A DNA stretch of 64,000 nt. Origin: Duganella sp. 1411 (GTDB taxonomy: Bacteria; Pseudomonadota; Gammaproteobacteria; Burkholderiales; Burkholderiaceae_D). Location of the stretch: positions 744,001 through 808,000 of the forward strand of contig NZ_JAFICD010000002.1 in assembly GCF_017833525.1 (NCBI RefSeq), written 5' to 3'. The notes under the pieces are model-generated. The model did not search any database, was not told the DNA's origin, and was given only the letters and a program-made list of their open reading frames with translations. Each line of letters opens with the position of its first letter. Position 1 is the first letter of the stretch. Below are positions 18,225-25,832 of the stretch, one piece after another. The position numbers were made by a program, and so were the translations under genes.

Positions 18225-18259
18225 AAAGCGGCCACCAGAGCGATCTGGTGGCCGCTTTT
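18225..18259 (+). terminator. Rho-independent terminator after the helicase gene
   Basis: There is a 15-bp perfect stem (AAAGCGGCCACCAGA / TCTGGTGGCCGCTTT) with a GCGA loop and TTTT at the end. It begins 33 bp after the helicase stop codon. Confidence 0.92.
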
Positions 18260-18361
18260 GCGTTGGGCCCCGCCGCCCCGCCCCGGCGGCCGGGTTTTCA
18301 GCTAACATGGCCGCTGCGCCGGCGCATACGCCGCCGGCGGCGCCCACCGAAGGATTCATTT

Positions 18362-19966
18362 TTGCTAGTTCGCCTGCTTATCCACGTTAGCCACCTTAGC
18401 CACCCTAGCCGCCTCATCCGCTTCGCCGCCTGCGCCTGCCTTGCCCTCGCCGCCCTGGACGGCGCCGCCGCCGACCGCGCGGCCACCTTGCTCGCCCAGG
18501 CCCGCGAGGCCGTCGGCGGCGACGCCTGGCGCCAGGTGCGAACCCAGCACACCGAATTCGTCCGCACCTACCTCGACCACGACGAATCGGGCAGCAGCGA
18601 CATCGACTTCGCCAGCGGCCGCTACGCCCAGCGCATCCCCGGGTCGGCCGTGGCGCGCCTGATGTCGCGCTCGGACGGCCAGAGCTTCTGGCGCCAGCGC
18701 ATGGGCAAGCTGGAAAAACAGGAGGGCGCGGCCCGCGATCCGGAGCAGCATCTGGGACGCCAGTCGTACGCGTGGTGGTTCGCGCGCGGCGGCCGGGCGC
18801 GCCGGCTCGCGCTGCAGGCGCCGCGCCATCACGCCGGCGTCGACTACGCGGTCGTGCGCGTCGAGCTCGACTCCGGCATCGTCTTCGACTACTGGATCAA
18901 CGAGGAAACGCGCCGCGTCGAGCGCCGCCAGGAGGTGGTCGACGGCAAAACCTTCACCATCGACTACCGCGATTTCCGCCGCGTCGGCGCCGTCACGCTG
19001 CCGTTCGAGGAAAGCCTGCGCGACGCCAAGGACGGCGCCGACGAGGAAACGCTGCGCGTGTCCACCATCGTGCTCAACCGCCCCGCCGCGCGCATGGACT
19101 TCTCGCTGCCGCAACCGGCCGTCATGCAGGGCTTTTCGGCCGGGCGGGCGGCGGTGACGGTGCCGTTCGAGCCGTGCGAGGCGCACATCTGCGTGATGCT
19201 GACCTTGAACGGCCAGGGCCCGTTCAAATTCATCCTCGACACCGGCGCCCGCAACGTCATCAGCGACAAGCTGTACCGCCGCCTGCGGCTGCCGGCGCAG
19301 GGCGTGGCCGTGCTGTCGGGCCTCGGCCAGCAGACCGAGCGCGGCGTGCTGACCACGGTGCAACAGGTCGGCATGGCCGGCCTGACGCTGGAGCGCCAGG
19401 CCTTCTTCACCAGCCCCACGCTCGACCATCTGCCGATCGACGGCACCATCGGCTACGAGTGGCTGTCGCTGACGCCGACCTTGATCGACTACGCCGCCCG
19501 CCAGCTGACCTTCCACGACCCGGAGCGCTTCGTGTACCGCGGCGCGGCCGCCGCCACGCCGCTGTCCTTCCACGACAAGACGCCGCAGATCGACGCCGTG
19601 CTCGACGGCCTGCGCGGCAAGTTCACCATCGACACCGGTAGCGACTTCTCTCTAACGATGAGCAAGCCGTTTGTCGACCGCCACGGCCTGGTGGAGAAAT
19701 ACCGCGCCGGCGAGCAGGTGCAGACCGCGCACGTGATCGGCGGCACCACCGAGGTGCTTAAAACGCGCGGCAAGTTGTTCGAGATGGGCGGCGTCCACAT
19801 CGCCGATCCGGCGCTGGAACTGTCGACCCAGGGCGGCGGCGCGCTGAACAGCCCCACCTTGGCCGGCAACATCAGCAACGGCATCCTGCGCCAGCTGAGC
19901 ATCCTGTTCGACTACCAGGGCGGCAAGGTCTACATCGAGCCCAACAAGGTGACCTCGGCCGAGTAG
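18362..19966 (+). CDS. Exported retropepsin-like aspartyl protease with two DTG motifs
   Basis: The likely start is the TTG at 18362, with AAGGA seven bases upstream, giving about 534 aa and an immediate signal peptide (LIRFAACACLALAALDGAAA). The only upstream ATG in frame, at 18248, lies inside the helicase terminator. The first half (about residues 40-260) is an outer-membrane-lipoprotein-like domain with WINEETRRVER and IDYRDFRRVGAVTLP. The second half holds two aspartyl protease segments, FILDTGARNVIS and FTIDTGSDFSLT, about 140 residues apart. Two DTG sites in one chain could form a pepsin-like intramolecular active site. The substrate is unknown. Confidence 0.82.
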   Translation: MLVRLLIHVSHLSHPSRLIRFAACACLALAALDGAAADRAATLLAQAREAVGGDAWRQVRTQHTEFVRTYLDHDESGSSDIDFASGRYAQRIPGSAVARLMSRSDGQSFWRQRMGKLEKQEGAARDPEQHLGRQSYAWWFARGGRARRLALQAPRHHAGVDYAVVRVELDSGIVFDYWINEETRRVERRQEVVDGKTFTIDYRDFRRVGAVTLPFEESLRDAKDGADEETLRVSTIVLNRPAARMDFSLPQPAVMQGFSAGRAAVTVPFEPCEAHICVMLTLNGQGPFKFILDTGARNVISDKLYRRLRLPAQGVAVLSGLGQQTERGVLTTVQQVGMAGLTLERQAFFTSPTLDHLPIDGTIGYEWLSLTPTLIDYAARQLTFHDPERFVYRGAAAATPLSFHDKTPQIDAVLDGLRGKFTIDTGSDFSLTMSKPFVDRHGLVEKYRAGEQVQTAHVIGGTTEVLKTRGKLFEMGGVHIADPALELSTQGGGALNSPTLAGNISNGILRQLSILFDYQGGKVYIEPNKVTSAE

Positions 19967-19972
19967 CGGGCT

Positions 19973-20052
19973 GCGGGACCGCAGGGCCGCAGGGCTGCGG
20001 GGCCGCGGGGCTGCGGGGCCGCGGGGCTGCGGGGCCGCGGGGCCGCGGGGCC
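19973..20052. repeat. Octamer tandem repeat
   Basis: Ten units of GCGGGGCY (with early variants GCGGGACC and GCAGGGCY) follow directly after the protease stop codon. The units alternate C and T at the eighth position. It is non-coding and likely to vary in copy number. With the inverted repeats that follow, it fills the 450-bp gap 19967-20416, in which I see no supportable gene. Confidence 0.9.
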
Positions 20053-20112
20053 GCGCGACACTCCATCGGAGCGGCGGTGGGTGGGCATGCGCGTGCGGGT
20101 CCTTCGGGGAAC

Positions 20113-20392
20113 GAGTCTCTTTTGCCCGTCTCTTTCGGTCTCTTTTTGTCTTTTCAGGGCTTGTAGCTTGCCAGCCAGCACAAGAGACCAAAAGAGCCCC
20201 TTAGCGACCGATCCCTCAGCGCGAAACAGCCCAAATAAAAAGATACGTTAAATCCACGAGCTTCCGTCTGAATTGCGCAATGGAAACCGTACGCAAACGA
20301 GTCGCTTCCGCCAGTCTCTTTCAGTCTCTTTTCGTCGTTTTTGAACTCCTCCGCCTTCTCAAAGTCCAAGAGACTGAAAGAGACCAAAAACG
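20113..20392. repeat. Pair of related pyrimidine/purine inverted-repeat modules
   Basis: The downstream module is a 17-bp perfect inverted repeat, GTCTCTTTCAGTCTCTT (20314-20330) against its complement (20368-20384), with a 37-nt loop. The upstream module has the same pyrimidine-rich wording (GTCTCTTTCGGTCTCTT, 20129-20145) and a matching AAGAGACC at 20182-20189. The DNA is clearly less GC-rich than its surroundings. It could be a small RNA, a degenerate mobile element or a terminator pair. Confidence 0.7.
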
Positions 20393-20416
20393 CCGCAATC
20401 CTCATGGAGAAAAAGC

Positions 20417-21004
20417 ATGGCTCCCGCAAGCACTCGAAATCTACCACCGGCCACCCTCCTCCAGCTAAAAACCTTCCTGCGTGAAAGCGGCAGCCCGCTG
20501 TCGGTGGCCGAGGCGCTGGTCGCCGCCGTCAAGCTGTGGATCGAGCGCGAGCAAAGCGCGGCCCAGCCCGCCCGGGGCTATCAATGGAAATTGCTCTTCC
20601 TGCCGGAGGGCACGCTGGCGCGCATGGTCCACGCCGACCGCTGGCACGTCGCCCGCGTGGTCGGCGACGAGCTCATTTACCAAGACGAGGCCGTCTCGCC
20701 GCACCAGATGGCGCAGGAAGTGGCGGGCGACGGGCGCAACGCCTGGCGCGTGATGTGGCTGCGCTTCCCCGGAGAGAAAACCTGGAACAACGCCGGCCTG
20801 CTGCGCTCGCGCCTGCAAAAACGCGCCGACAAGCCGGCGCCGACGCCGCTCGAAGCGATGAGCACCGCCGCCGAGACCATGAGCAACGCCCTGAACGCCG
20901 CGCTGGTGCTGATCGAACACGTCGAGTTCCAATCCCGCAACACGCTGGAGCGGCGCCTGCCCAAGAACCGGCGCGAGTGCGACTTAATGGACGACATTGA
21001 CTGA
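20417..21004 (+). CDS. Hypothetical protein
   Basis: I do not recognise this 195-aa protein. Its N-terminus (TLLQLKTFLRESGSPLSVAEALVAAVKLWIE) looks like a short helical DNA-binding or dimerisation segment. The middle is beta-rich and contains GYQWKLLFLPEGTLARM and WRVMWLRFPGEKTW. The C-terminus is helical and charged and ends in acidic residues (DLMDDID). GGAG lies 10 bases before the ATG. It has no signal peptide or membrane segment. It stands between the repeat modules and the ECF sigma factor gene on the same strand, 67 bp before the latter. The N-terminal pattern hints at a regulator, but this is weak. Confidence 0.7.
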   Translation: MAPASTRNLPPATLLQLKTFLRESGSPLSVAEALVAAVKLWIEREQSAAQPARGYQWKLLFLPEGTLARMVHADRWHVARVVGDELIYQDEAVSPHQMAQEVAGDGRNAWRVMWLRFPGEKTWNNAGLLRSRLQKRADKPAPTPLEAMSTAAETMSNALNAALVLIEHVEFQSRNTLERRLPKNRRECDLMDDID

Positions 21005-21071
21005 AGACGCGGCGACCGGGCGGCCAGAACCGGGCATAATGGGCCCAGACCCGCCGCCCCGGCAATAATTT

Positions 21072-21674
21072 GTGTCGTTCACACAATATCCGCGCCGGCC
21101 GCCCGTCTTCATCCACATGCCGCCGCCGACCACGCCCACCACCGACCACCACCAGTCCATCACCGCGACCGTGCTGCGCGAGCGTTCGCGGCTGGGCAAC
21201 TTCATCCGCCGCCGCGTGGCCGACCAGACCGACGCCGAGGACATCCTGCAGGACGTCTTCCACGAATTCGTCGAGGCCAGCCTGCTGCCCGAGCCGATCG
21301 AGCAGGCCAGCGCCTGGCTGTTCCGCGTGGCGCGCAACCGCATCATCGACCGCTTCCGCAAGAAAAAAGAAGTGCGGCTCGACGACGTGGCCGGCGGCGA
21401 CGACGACGATTGCCGCCTCGACCTGCTGCTGCCCTCCGCCGACGACGGCCCCGAGCAGGCCTACCACCGCGCCATGCAGCTCGCGCGGCTGCAAGAGGCG
21501 CTGGCGGAACTGCCACCCAACCAGCGCGACGTGTTCATCGCGCACGAGCTCGACGGCATGAGCTTCAAGGACATGGCGCTGCAAAGCGGCGTCTCCGTCA
21601 ACACCCTGCTGGGCCGCAAACGCTACGCCGTGCTGCACCTGCGCGCGCGCCTGCAAGACCTGTATAACGAATGA
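21072..21674 (+). CDS. ECF-type RNA polymerase sigma factor
   Basis: This is a sigma-70-family ECF factor of about 185-200 aa. Region 2 shows RRRVADQTDAEDILQDVFHEFVEA and AWLFRVARNRIIDRFRKK; region 4 shows LPPNQRDVFIAHELDGMSFKDMALQSGVSVNTLLGRKRYAVLHLR. The start is uncertain: a GTG at 21072 or an ATG at 21117, neither with a clear Shine-Dalgarno site. It is followed 13 bp later by a small membrane protein gene and then an MFS gene. No recognisable anti-sigma factor with a zinc or RskA-type domain is present, so the small membrane protein is the candidate partner. Confidence 0.92.
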   Translation: MSFTQYPRRPPVFIHMPPPTTPTTDHHQSITATVLRERSRLGNFIRRRVADQTDAEDILQDVFHEFVEASLLPEPIEQASAWLFRVARNRIIDRFRKKKEVRLDDVAGGDDDDCRLDLLLPSADDGPEQAYHRAMQLARLQEALAELPPNQRDVFIAHELDGMSFKDMALQSGVSVNTLLGRKRYAVLHLRARLQDLYNE

Positions 21675-21687
21675 AAGGAGAGTTAAA

Positions 21688-21999
21688 ATGAAATACAAAC
21701 TGCTGCTCGTCCCCAAGCTGCTGGTGGCCATGGCGCTGCTGGCGTGGATCGTCATGCTGCTGTGGAACTGGATCATGCCCGACCTGTTCGCCGGCAGCGC
21801 GCAACTGGATTATTGGCGGGCGCTGGGCCTGCTGGTGCTGTGCCGCATCCTGTTCGGCGGCCTCGGCGGGCGGCACCGGGACGGCGGCGCGGCGCGCTGG
21901 CAGCGCTGGCAGGCGATGACGCAGGAAGAGCGCGAGCAATTCTTTAAAACCCGCATGGGCCGCTACTGCGGCCCGGCCAAGGACCGCACCCATGACTAA
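21688..21999 (+). CDS. Small inner-membrane protein linked to ECF sigma factor
   Basis: This 103-aa protein has two hydrophobic segments (about residues 5-29, LLLVPKLLVAMALLAWIVML, and 43-58, YWRALGLLVLCRILFGG). A basic cytoplasmic tail follows with RWQRWQAMTQEEREQFFKTR. AGGAG precedes the ATG. It sits 13 bp after the sigma factor gene and overlaps the start of the MFS gene by eight bases. A role as a membrane anchor or regulator of the sigma factor is an inference from position. I do not recognise a named family. Confidence 0.8.
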   Translation: MKYKLLLVPKLLVAMALLAWIVMLLWNWIMPDLFAGSAQLDYWRALGLLVLCRILFGGLGGRHRDGGAARWQRWQAMTQEEREQFFKTRMGRYCGPAKDRTHD

Positions 22000-23242
22000 A
22001 AATAAGGCCGCCCCGGCGGCGCAGTTCTCGCCGTACCAAAAAATCGTCGTCGCCATGCTGGCCTTCCTGCAGTTCGCGGTGATCCTCGACTTCATGCTGA
22101 TGTCGCCGCTGGGCGCGGTCATCATGCCGGCCCTGAAGATCGGGCCGATGGAGTTCGGCCTGGTGGTGTCGGCCTACGCCTTCAGCGCCGGCGCCTCCGG
22201 CCTGCTGACGGCCGGTTTCGCCGACCGCTACGACCGCAAGAAACTGCTGCTGTTCTTCTACACCGGCTTCATCCTCGGCACCGTCTGGTGCGGCCTGGCG
22301 CAAAGCTTCGAGAGCCTGCTGGCCGCGCGCGTGGTCACCGGCCTGTTCGGCGGCGTCATCGGCTCGATCGTGCTGGCCATCGCCACCGACCTGTTCGCGC
22401 CGCAGATGCGCGGACGCGTCATGGGCCTGATCCAGAGCGCCTTCGCCGCCAGCCAGGTGCTCGGCCTGCCGATCGGCATCTACCTGTCGAACCAGTGGGA
22501 CTGGCATGTGCCCTTCCTGGCGATGGCCGTCTTCGGCCTGGTCGGCGGCCTGCTGGTGGCGTGGAAAATGCAACCGGTCAACGCCCACCTCGGCCAGCCG
22601 CAGGCCCACAGCCCGTGGATGCACCTGTACCACACGGTGACCGTGCGGCGCCACCTGCTGGCGTTCTCGATCACCGCGCTGCTGACCACGGGCGGCTTCA
22701 TGCTGATGCCGTTTAGCAGCGCCTACATCGTCAACAACCTCGGCATCGACCTGCACCACCTGCCCACCGTCTACCTGGTCACCGGCGTGTGCACCATCTT
22801 CGCCGGCCCGCTGATCGGCAAGACCGCCGACGCCCGCGGCAAATGGCCGGTGTTCCTGTTCGGCAGCCTGCTGTCGATGGTGGTGGTGGTGGTCTACACC
22901 CACCTGGGGCAGATCCCGTTGGCGGCCCTGGTGGCGATCAACGCCATCATGTTCGTCGGCATCTTCTCGCGCATCATCCCGTTCCAGGCGATGGCCGCGT
23001 CGGTGCCGCCGGCCACCCAGCGCGGCGCCTTCAACGCCATCAGCGCGTCGATCCAGCAATTGTCGGGCGGCGTCGCCTCGGTCGTGGCCGGCCACATCGT
23101 CACCCAGGCGCCCGACGGCAAGCTGCAGCATTTCAACGTGATCGGCTACGTGGTCGTGCTTACCTCGCTGCTGGCGCTGGGGCTGGTGTGGCGGCTGCAG
23201 CGCGGCATGGCCGCCGCCGCCGCCGCGCAACCGGCCCTGTGA
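21992..23242 (+). CDS. MFS transporter
   Basis: This 416-aa protein has about 12 predicted membrane segments and the MFS signature between helices 2 and 3 (GFADRYDRKKLLLFFYTGF). ATDLFAPQMRGRVMGLIQSAF lies in helix 5 and the second-half loop is GKTADARGKWPVFLFG. It resembles the drug/sugar efflux branch (DHA1-like). The ATG overlaps the small membrane protein gene, and AAGGA lies nine bases upstream. It is probably transcribed with the sigma factor gene. The substrate is not deducible. Confidence 0.9.
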   Translation: MTKNKAAPAAQFSPYQKIVVAMLAFLQFAVILDFMLMSPLGAVIMPALKIGPMEFGLVVSAYAFSAGASGLLTAGFADRYDRKKLLLFFYTGFILGTVWCGLAQSFESLLAARVVTGLFGGVIGSIVLAIATDLFAPQMRGRVMGLIQSAFAASQVLGLPIGIYLSNQWDWHVPFLAMAVFGLVGGLLVAWKMQPVNAHLGQPQAHSPWMHLYHTVTVRRHLLAFSITALLTTGGFMLMPFSSAYIVNNLGIDLHHLPTVYLVTGVCTIFAGPLIGKTADARGKWPVFLFGSLLSMVVVVVYTHLGQIPLAALVAINAIMFVGIFSRIIPFQAMAASVPPATQRGAFNAISASIQQLSGGVASVVAGHIVTQAPDGKLQHFNVIGYVVVLTSLLALGLVWRLQRGMAAAAAAQPAL

Positions 23243-23312
23243 GACCGTCCCGGCGTTATCGAGTCCTTAATATTGGCGAAAAACCCCGCTCTTTTAATAA
23301 AATCCAACATAG

Positions 23313-23343
23313 TTGCCACATAGCACTATTTTCAAACTATAAT
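23313..23343 (+). promoter_or_regulatory. Probable promoter of the 63-aa protein gene
   Basis: TTGCCA (23313-23318) and a consensus TATAAT (23338-23343) have a 19-bp spacer. The leader to the ATG at 23389 would be about 40 nt and includes AAAGGGAG. Confidence 0.6.
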
Positions 23344-23388
23344 GGGCGGAGTGATTCTCAATACCTAAACTCGAAAGGGAGTAATTGC

Positions 23389-23580
23389 ATGAACGCCAGA
23401 AATATGGATGCGGCCTGCCTGCGGGCGCTGCGCCGACGCGGACACTCCGACAGCAGCATCAACGCGATGAGCCCGGAAGAAGCGTTTTGCGAGTACTGCG
23501 CCTACCACGGCATCATGAACCTGGTGCCGTCGACCCTGCAGATGCTCGACAAGCTGCGCGGCGAGCAGTCGCCCAAATAA
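23389..23580 (+). CDS. Conserved-looking 63-aa Cys-containing protein of unknown function
   Basis: The 63 codons start at ATG 23389, eight bases after AAAGGGAG. The protein has three Cys (CLRAL near residue 10 and CEYC at 34-37), a basic LRRRGHSDSS stretch and a C-terminal helix. It has its own promoter (TATAAT at 23338) and a strong terminator that starts immediately after the stop codon, so it is a compact monocistronic unit. That organisation, with a good ribosome site, argues that it is expressed. I do not recognise a family; metal binding by CEYC and C10 is speculation. Confidence 0.75.
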   Translation: MNARNMDAACLRALRRRGHSDSSINAMSPEEAFCEYCAYHGIMNLVPSTLQMLDKLRGEQSPK

Positions 23581-23617
23581 AAAAGGCCGCCGGAGTCAAC
23601 CGGGCGGCCTTTTTTTT
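23581..23617 (+). terminator. Rho-independent terminator of the 63-aa protein gene
   Basis: The stem AAAAGGCCGCC / GGCGGCCTTTT has an 11-nt loop and is followed by a run of eight T. It starts at the base after the TAA. Confidence 0.95.
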
Positions 23618-23666
23618 GCGCGTCGACCGCCGCGGCGGTCGCTCACACGATCAAGCGATCAAGCGA

Positions 23667-23915
23667 TCAACGGTAAAACGCTTCGACCTTGCCTTTGAGC
23701 TTGATCAGCATCGGATTGCCCTTGCGGTCCAGGCTTTTGCCGGCCGGGACCTTGATCCAGCCTTCGCTGATGCAGTACTCGTCGACGTCGAGACGCTCTT
23801 TGTCGTTGAAACGGATGCCGACGTCGTGTTCGAACACGGCGGCGACATGGTGCGGGCTGCGCGGATCGATCGACAGGCGATCGGGCAGCGGAGGGAGTTG
23901 AGTAGTATCGTTCAT
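23667..23915 (-). CDS. DUF3297 family protein
   Basis: This 82-aa protein matches DUF3297 across its length: LPDRLSIDPRSPHHVAAVFE, then VGIRFNDKERLDVDEYCISEGWIKV, ending in KLKGKVEAFYR. It is soluble, cytoplasmic and of unknown function. It lies 12 bp downstream of the antiporter gene on the same strand, so the two may be co-transcribed. Confidence 0.93.
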   Translation of the reverse strand: MNDTTQLPPLPDRLSIDPRSPHHVAAVFEHDVGIRFNDKERLDVDEYCISEGWIKVPAGKSLDRKGNPMLIKLKGKVEAFYR

Positions 23916-23927
23916 GCCGCCATTATA

Positions 23928-25133
23928 TCAGCTGGTTTTGAAGATCAGCTGCGCCACGCGCCGCAATTTCGGATACACCACCGGCACCGTCAGCATCGTG
24001 CTGCCGATCGCCATCAACAGCAGCGCCGTGAACGTCTCGTTGGTGATGACGCCCTTGTCCAGCAGGATATTGGAGAAGATGATCATGATCAGCGCCTTGG
24101 TCTGCAACAGCCAGCCGATGATCGACGCCTCGCCCGGCCCCCACTTCAAGATCCGGCCGGCAAGGTGCGTGCCGATCAGCTTGCCCGACAAGGACACCGC
24201 CAGCAGCACCCCGGCCGCGACGAACACGGCCGAGCCGCCCACGCCCCAGTTGGTGCGCAGCCCGGCGCTGAGGAAATACACCGGCATGATCGCCAGCAGC
24301 ATGTTCTGGCGCATGAAATCCATGCGCTTCTGGTCGAACCAGTCGGCCTCCATGACGGCCCCGGCCAGGAAGGCGCCGACCATGAAGTGCAGCCCGGCCC
24401 AGTCGGCCGCGAACGCCACCACCGCCAGCCAGATCAGCGACACGTACCAGCGGTCCATCTCGGGGATGCGCGCCATCATCATGCGGAACAGCTTGGTGGC
24501 GACGGCGAACACCAGCAGGAAGCCCAGCTGGCGCGTCACGCGCTCCCAGTCGAGCATGATGACGGCCAGCACGCCCCAGATGGCGATGTCGTCCAGGCTG
24601 GCGTAGCGCAGGATGCGCTGGCCGATCGGCTGGCGCAAAATCTCCAGCTTTTCCATCAGCAAGATCAGGATCGGCAGCGCCGTCACCGCGCACGCCATGC
24701 CCACGCCCAGCACGAACTGCCACGGCTGCGCCTTCGGGCCGGTCCAGCCGGCGTAGCCGAGCATGCCGAGCGCCGCCACGCAGCCGAACAGCAGCGGCGT
24801 GCCCAGCGCCAGCCCGGCCGTGATGCCGCTCTCGCGCCGGTGTTCCCACGCCTTTTTCAGGTCCAGCTCGATGCCGGCGATCATCACGAAGATCATCACC
24901 GCCCACCAGGCGATGCCGTTGAGCGCCTGCACCACCTGCGGATTGAACACGAAGCTGTAGTACTCCGGATAGGCGCGCCCCAGCACGCCGGGCCCGAGCA
25001 GCACGCCGGTGATGATCTGCACCACCACCAGCGGCGCCCAGTAATCGGTGTTGCCCAAGCGCCAGATCAGATACGGCACGCTAAAGATGATCAACATCGC
25101 GATCAAAAAGATCTCGGTGGTCCCCATATGCAT
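23928..25133 (-). CDS. CPA2-family cation:proton antiporter
   Basis: This 401-aa protein has about 12 hydrophobic helices and the Na+/H+ exchanger domain layout (VVVQIITGVLLGPGVLG early; YASLDDIAIWGVLAVIML in the middle, with the paired acidic residues expected in the core). No C-terminal RCK/TrkA-N domain is present, so it is shorter than KefB or KefC. The start may be ATG 25133 or the next Met. It exchanges monovalent cations for protons across the inner membrane. It is divergent from the MarR gene across a 209-bp gap that contains a MarR-type palindrome. Confidence 0.9.
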   Translation of the reverse strand: MHMGTTEIFLIAMLIIFSVPYLIWRLGNTDYWAPLVVVQIITGVLLGPGVLGRAYPEYYSFVFNPQVVQALNGIAWWAVMIFVMIAGIELDLKKAWEHRRESGITAGLALGTPLLFGCVAALGMLGYAGWTGPKAQPWQFVLGVGMACAVTALPILILLMEKLEILRQPIGQRILRYASLDDIAIWGVLAVIMLDWERVTRQLGFLLVFAVATKLFRMMMARIPEMDRWYVSLIWLAVVAFAADWAGLHFMVGAFLAGAVMEADWFDQKRMDFMRQNMLLAIMPVYFLSAGLRTNWGVGGSAVFVAAGVLLAVSLSGKLIGTHLAGRILKWGPGEASIIGWLLQTKALIMIIFSNILLDKGVITNETFTALLLMAIGSTMLTVPVVYPKLRRVAQLIFKTS

Positions 25134-25276
25134 TGAATGTCCCCTGCTGTTTTAGATGATTTTTGTGCTTTTTTTGTGCGGGCGCGGGCCGTCGCGGGCC
25201 CCGTCGCCGGATGCGTTGAAAACGATACCATAACCAAAGCCAAGAAAAATCTTGCGATTGCATAAAAATATCCCTA

Positions 25277-25294
25277 TACTTGCTTAATCAAGTA
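25277..25294. promoter_or_regulatory. Probable MarR-family operator
   Basis: TACTTG and CAAGTA are perfect 6-bp arms with a six-base AT-rich centre (CTTAAT). The site lies about 50 bp before the MarR start codon and is typical of MarR binding sites. It probably mediates autoregulation of the marR-MFS-lysR operon. Confidence 0.7.
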
Positions 25295-25342
25295 TTTATC
25301 AACGATAGATCAAACATGACTCAACCACAAAAGGATTTTGCA

Positions 25343-25819
25343 ATGGACAACAACGACTTCGACCAAGGGGCACCGGCCGCCGTCAGCCCCAGCCTGGAAT
25401 TCGCGCTGCGCCTCGCGCGCGCGCAGGCCACCTTGGTGCGCCGGCTCGACCAGGTGCTGGGCGGCTACCACGGCATCAGCTTCGGCGACTTCATGCTGCT
25501 GCACTACCTGAACCGCGCGCCCGGCGGCCGGCTGCGCCGCGTCGACCTGGCCGAGCGCCAGGGGCTGACCGCGTCCGGCGTCACCCGCACCCTGCTGCCG
25601 CTGGAGAAGATCGGTCTGGTCGAGCGCCAGCAAGACCCGCGCGACGCCCGCGTCGCCTACGCCGCCATCACCGCCACCGGCCGCGAACTGCTGGGCAACG
25701 CCGTCGTCGTCGCCGAGCAGATCAGCAAGGACTTGCTGCGCAACTGCCCGCGCGACCAGTTCGCCGCCCTCAGCGACGCGCTCGGCCTGATCGCCGGCAT
25801 GAACGCCTCCAACTCCTGA
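25343..25819 (+). CDS. MarR-family transcriptional regulator
   Basis: The start chosen is ATG 25343, which has AAAGGA at the right distance; in-frame ATGs at 25280 and 25316 lack this. The product is 158 aa. The winged helix is visible: ISFGDFMLLHYLNRAPGGRLRRVDLAERQGLTASGVTRTLLPLEKIGLVERQQDPRDARVAYAAIT, with the DPRDAR wing typical of MarR. An MFS gene follows 13 bp later and a LysR gene after that, all on one strand. It probably represses the operon and releases on binding a small aromatic or oxidant signal. Confidence 0.93.
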   Translation: MDNNDFDQGAPAAVSPSLEFALRLARAQATLVRRLDQVLGGYHGISFGDFMLLHYLNRAPGGRLRRVDLAERQGLTASGVTRTLLPLEKIGLVERQQDPRDARVAYAAITATGRELLGNAVVVAEQISKDLLRNCPRDQFAALSDALGLIAGMNASNS

Positions 25820-25832
25820 CCCGGGAAACGCC

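Noticed and set aside
20154..20447. Minus-strand frame of 97 codons across the inverted-repeat modules
   Set aside because: Its sequence is dictated by the repeats, it has no ribosome site, and it overlaps the start of the 20417 gene; a structured non-coding explanation is simpler.
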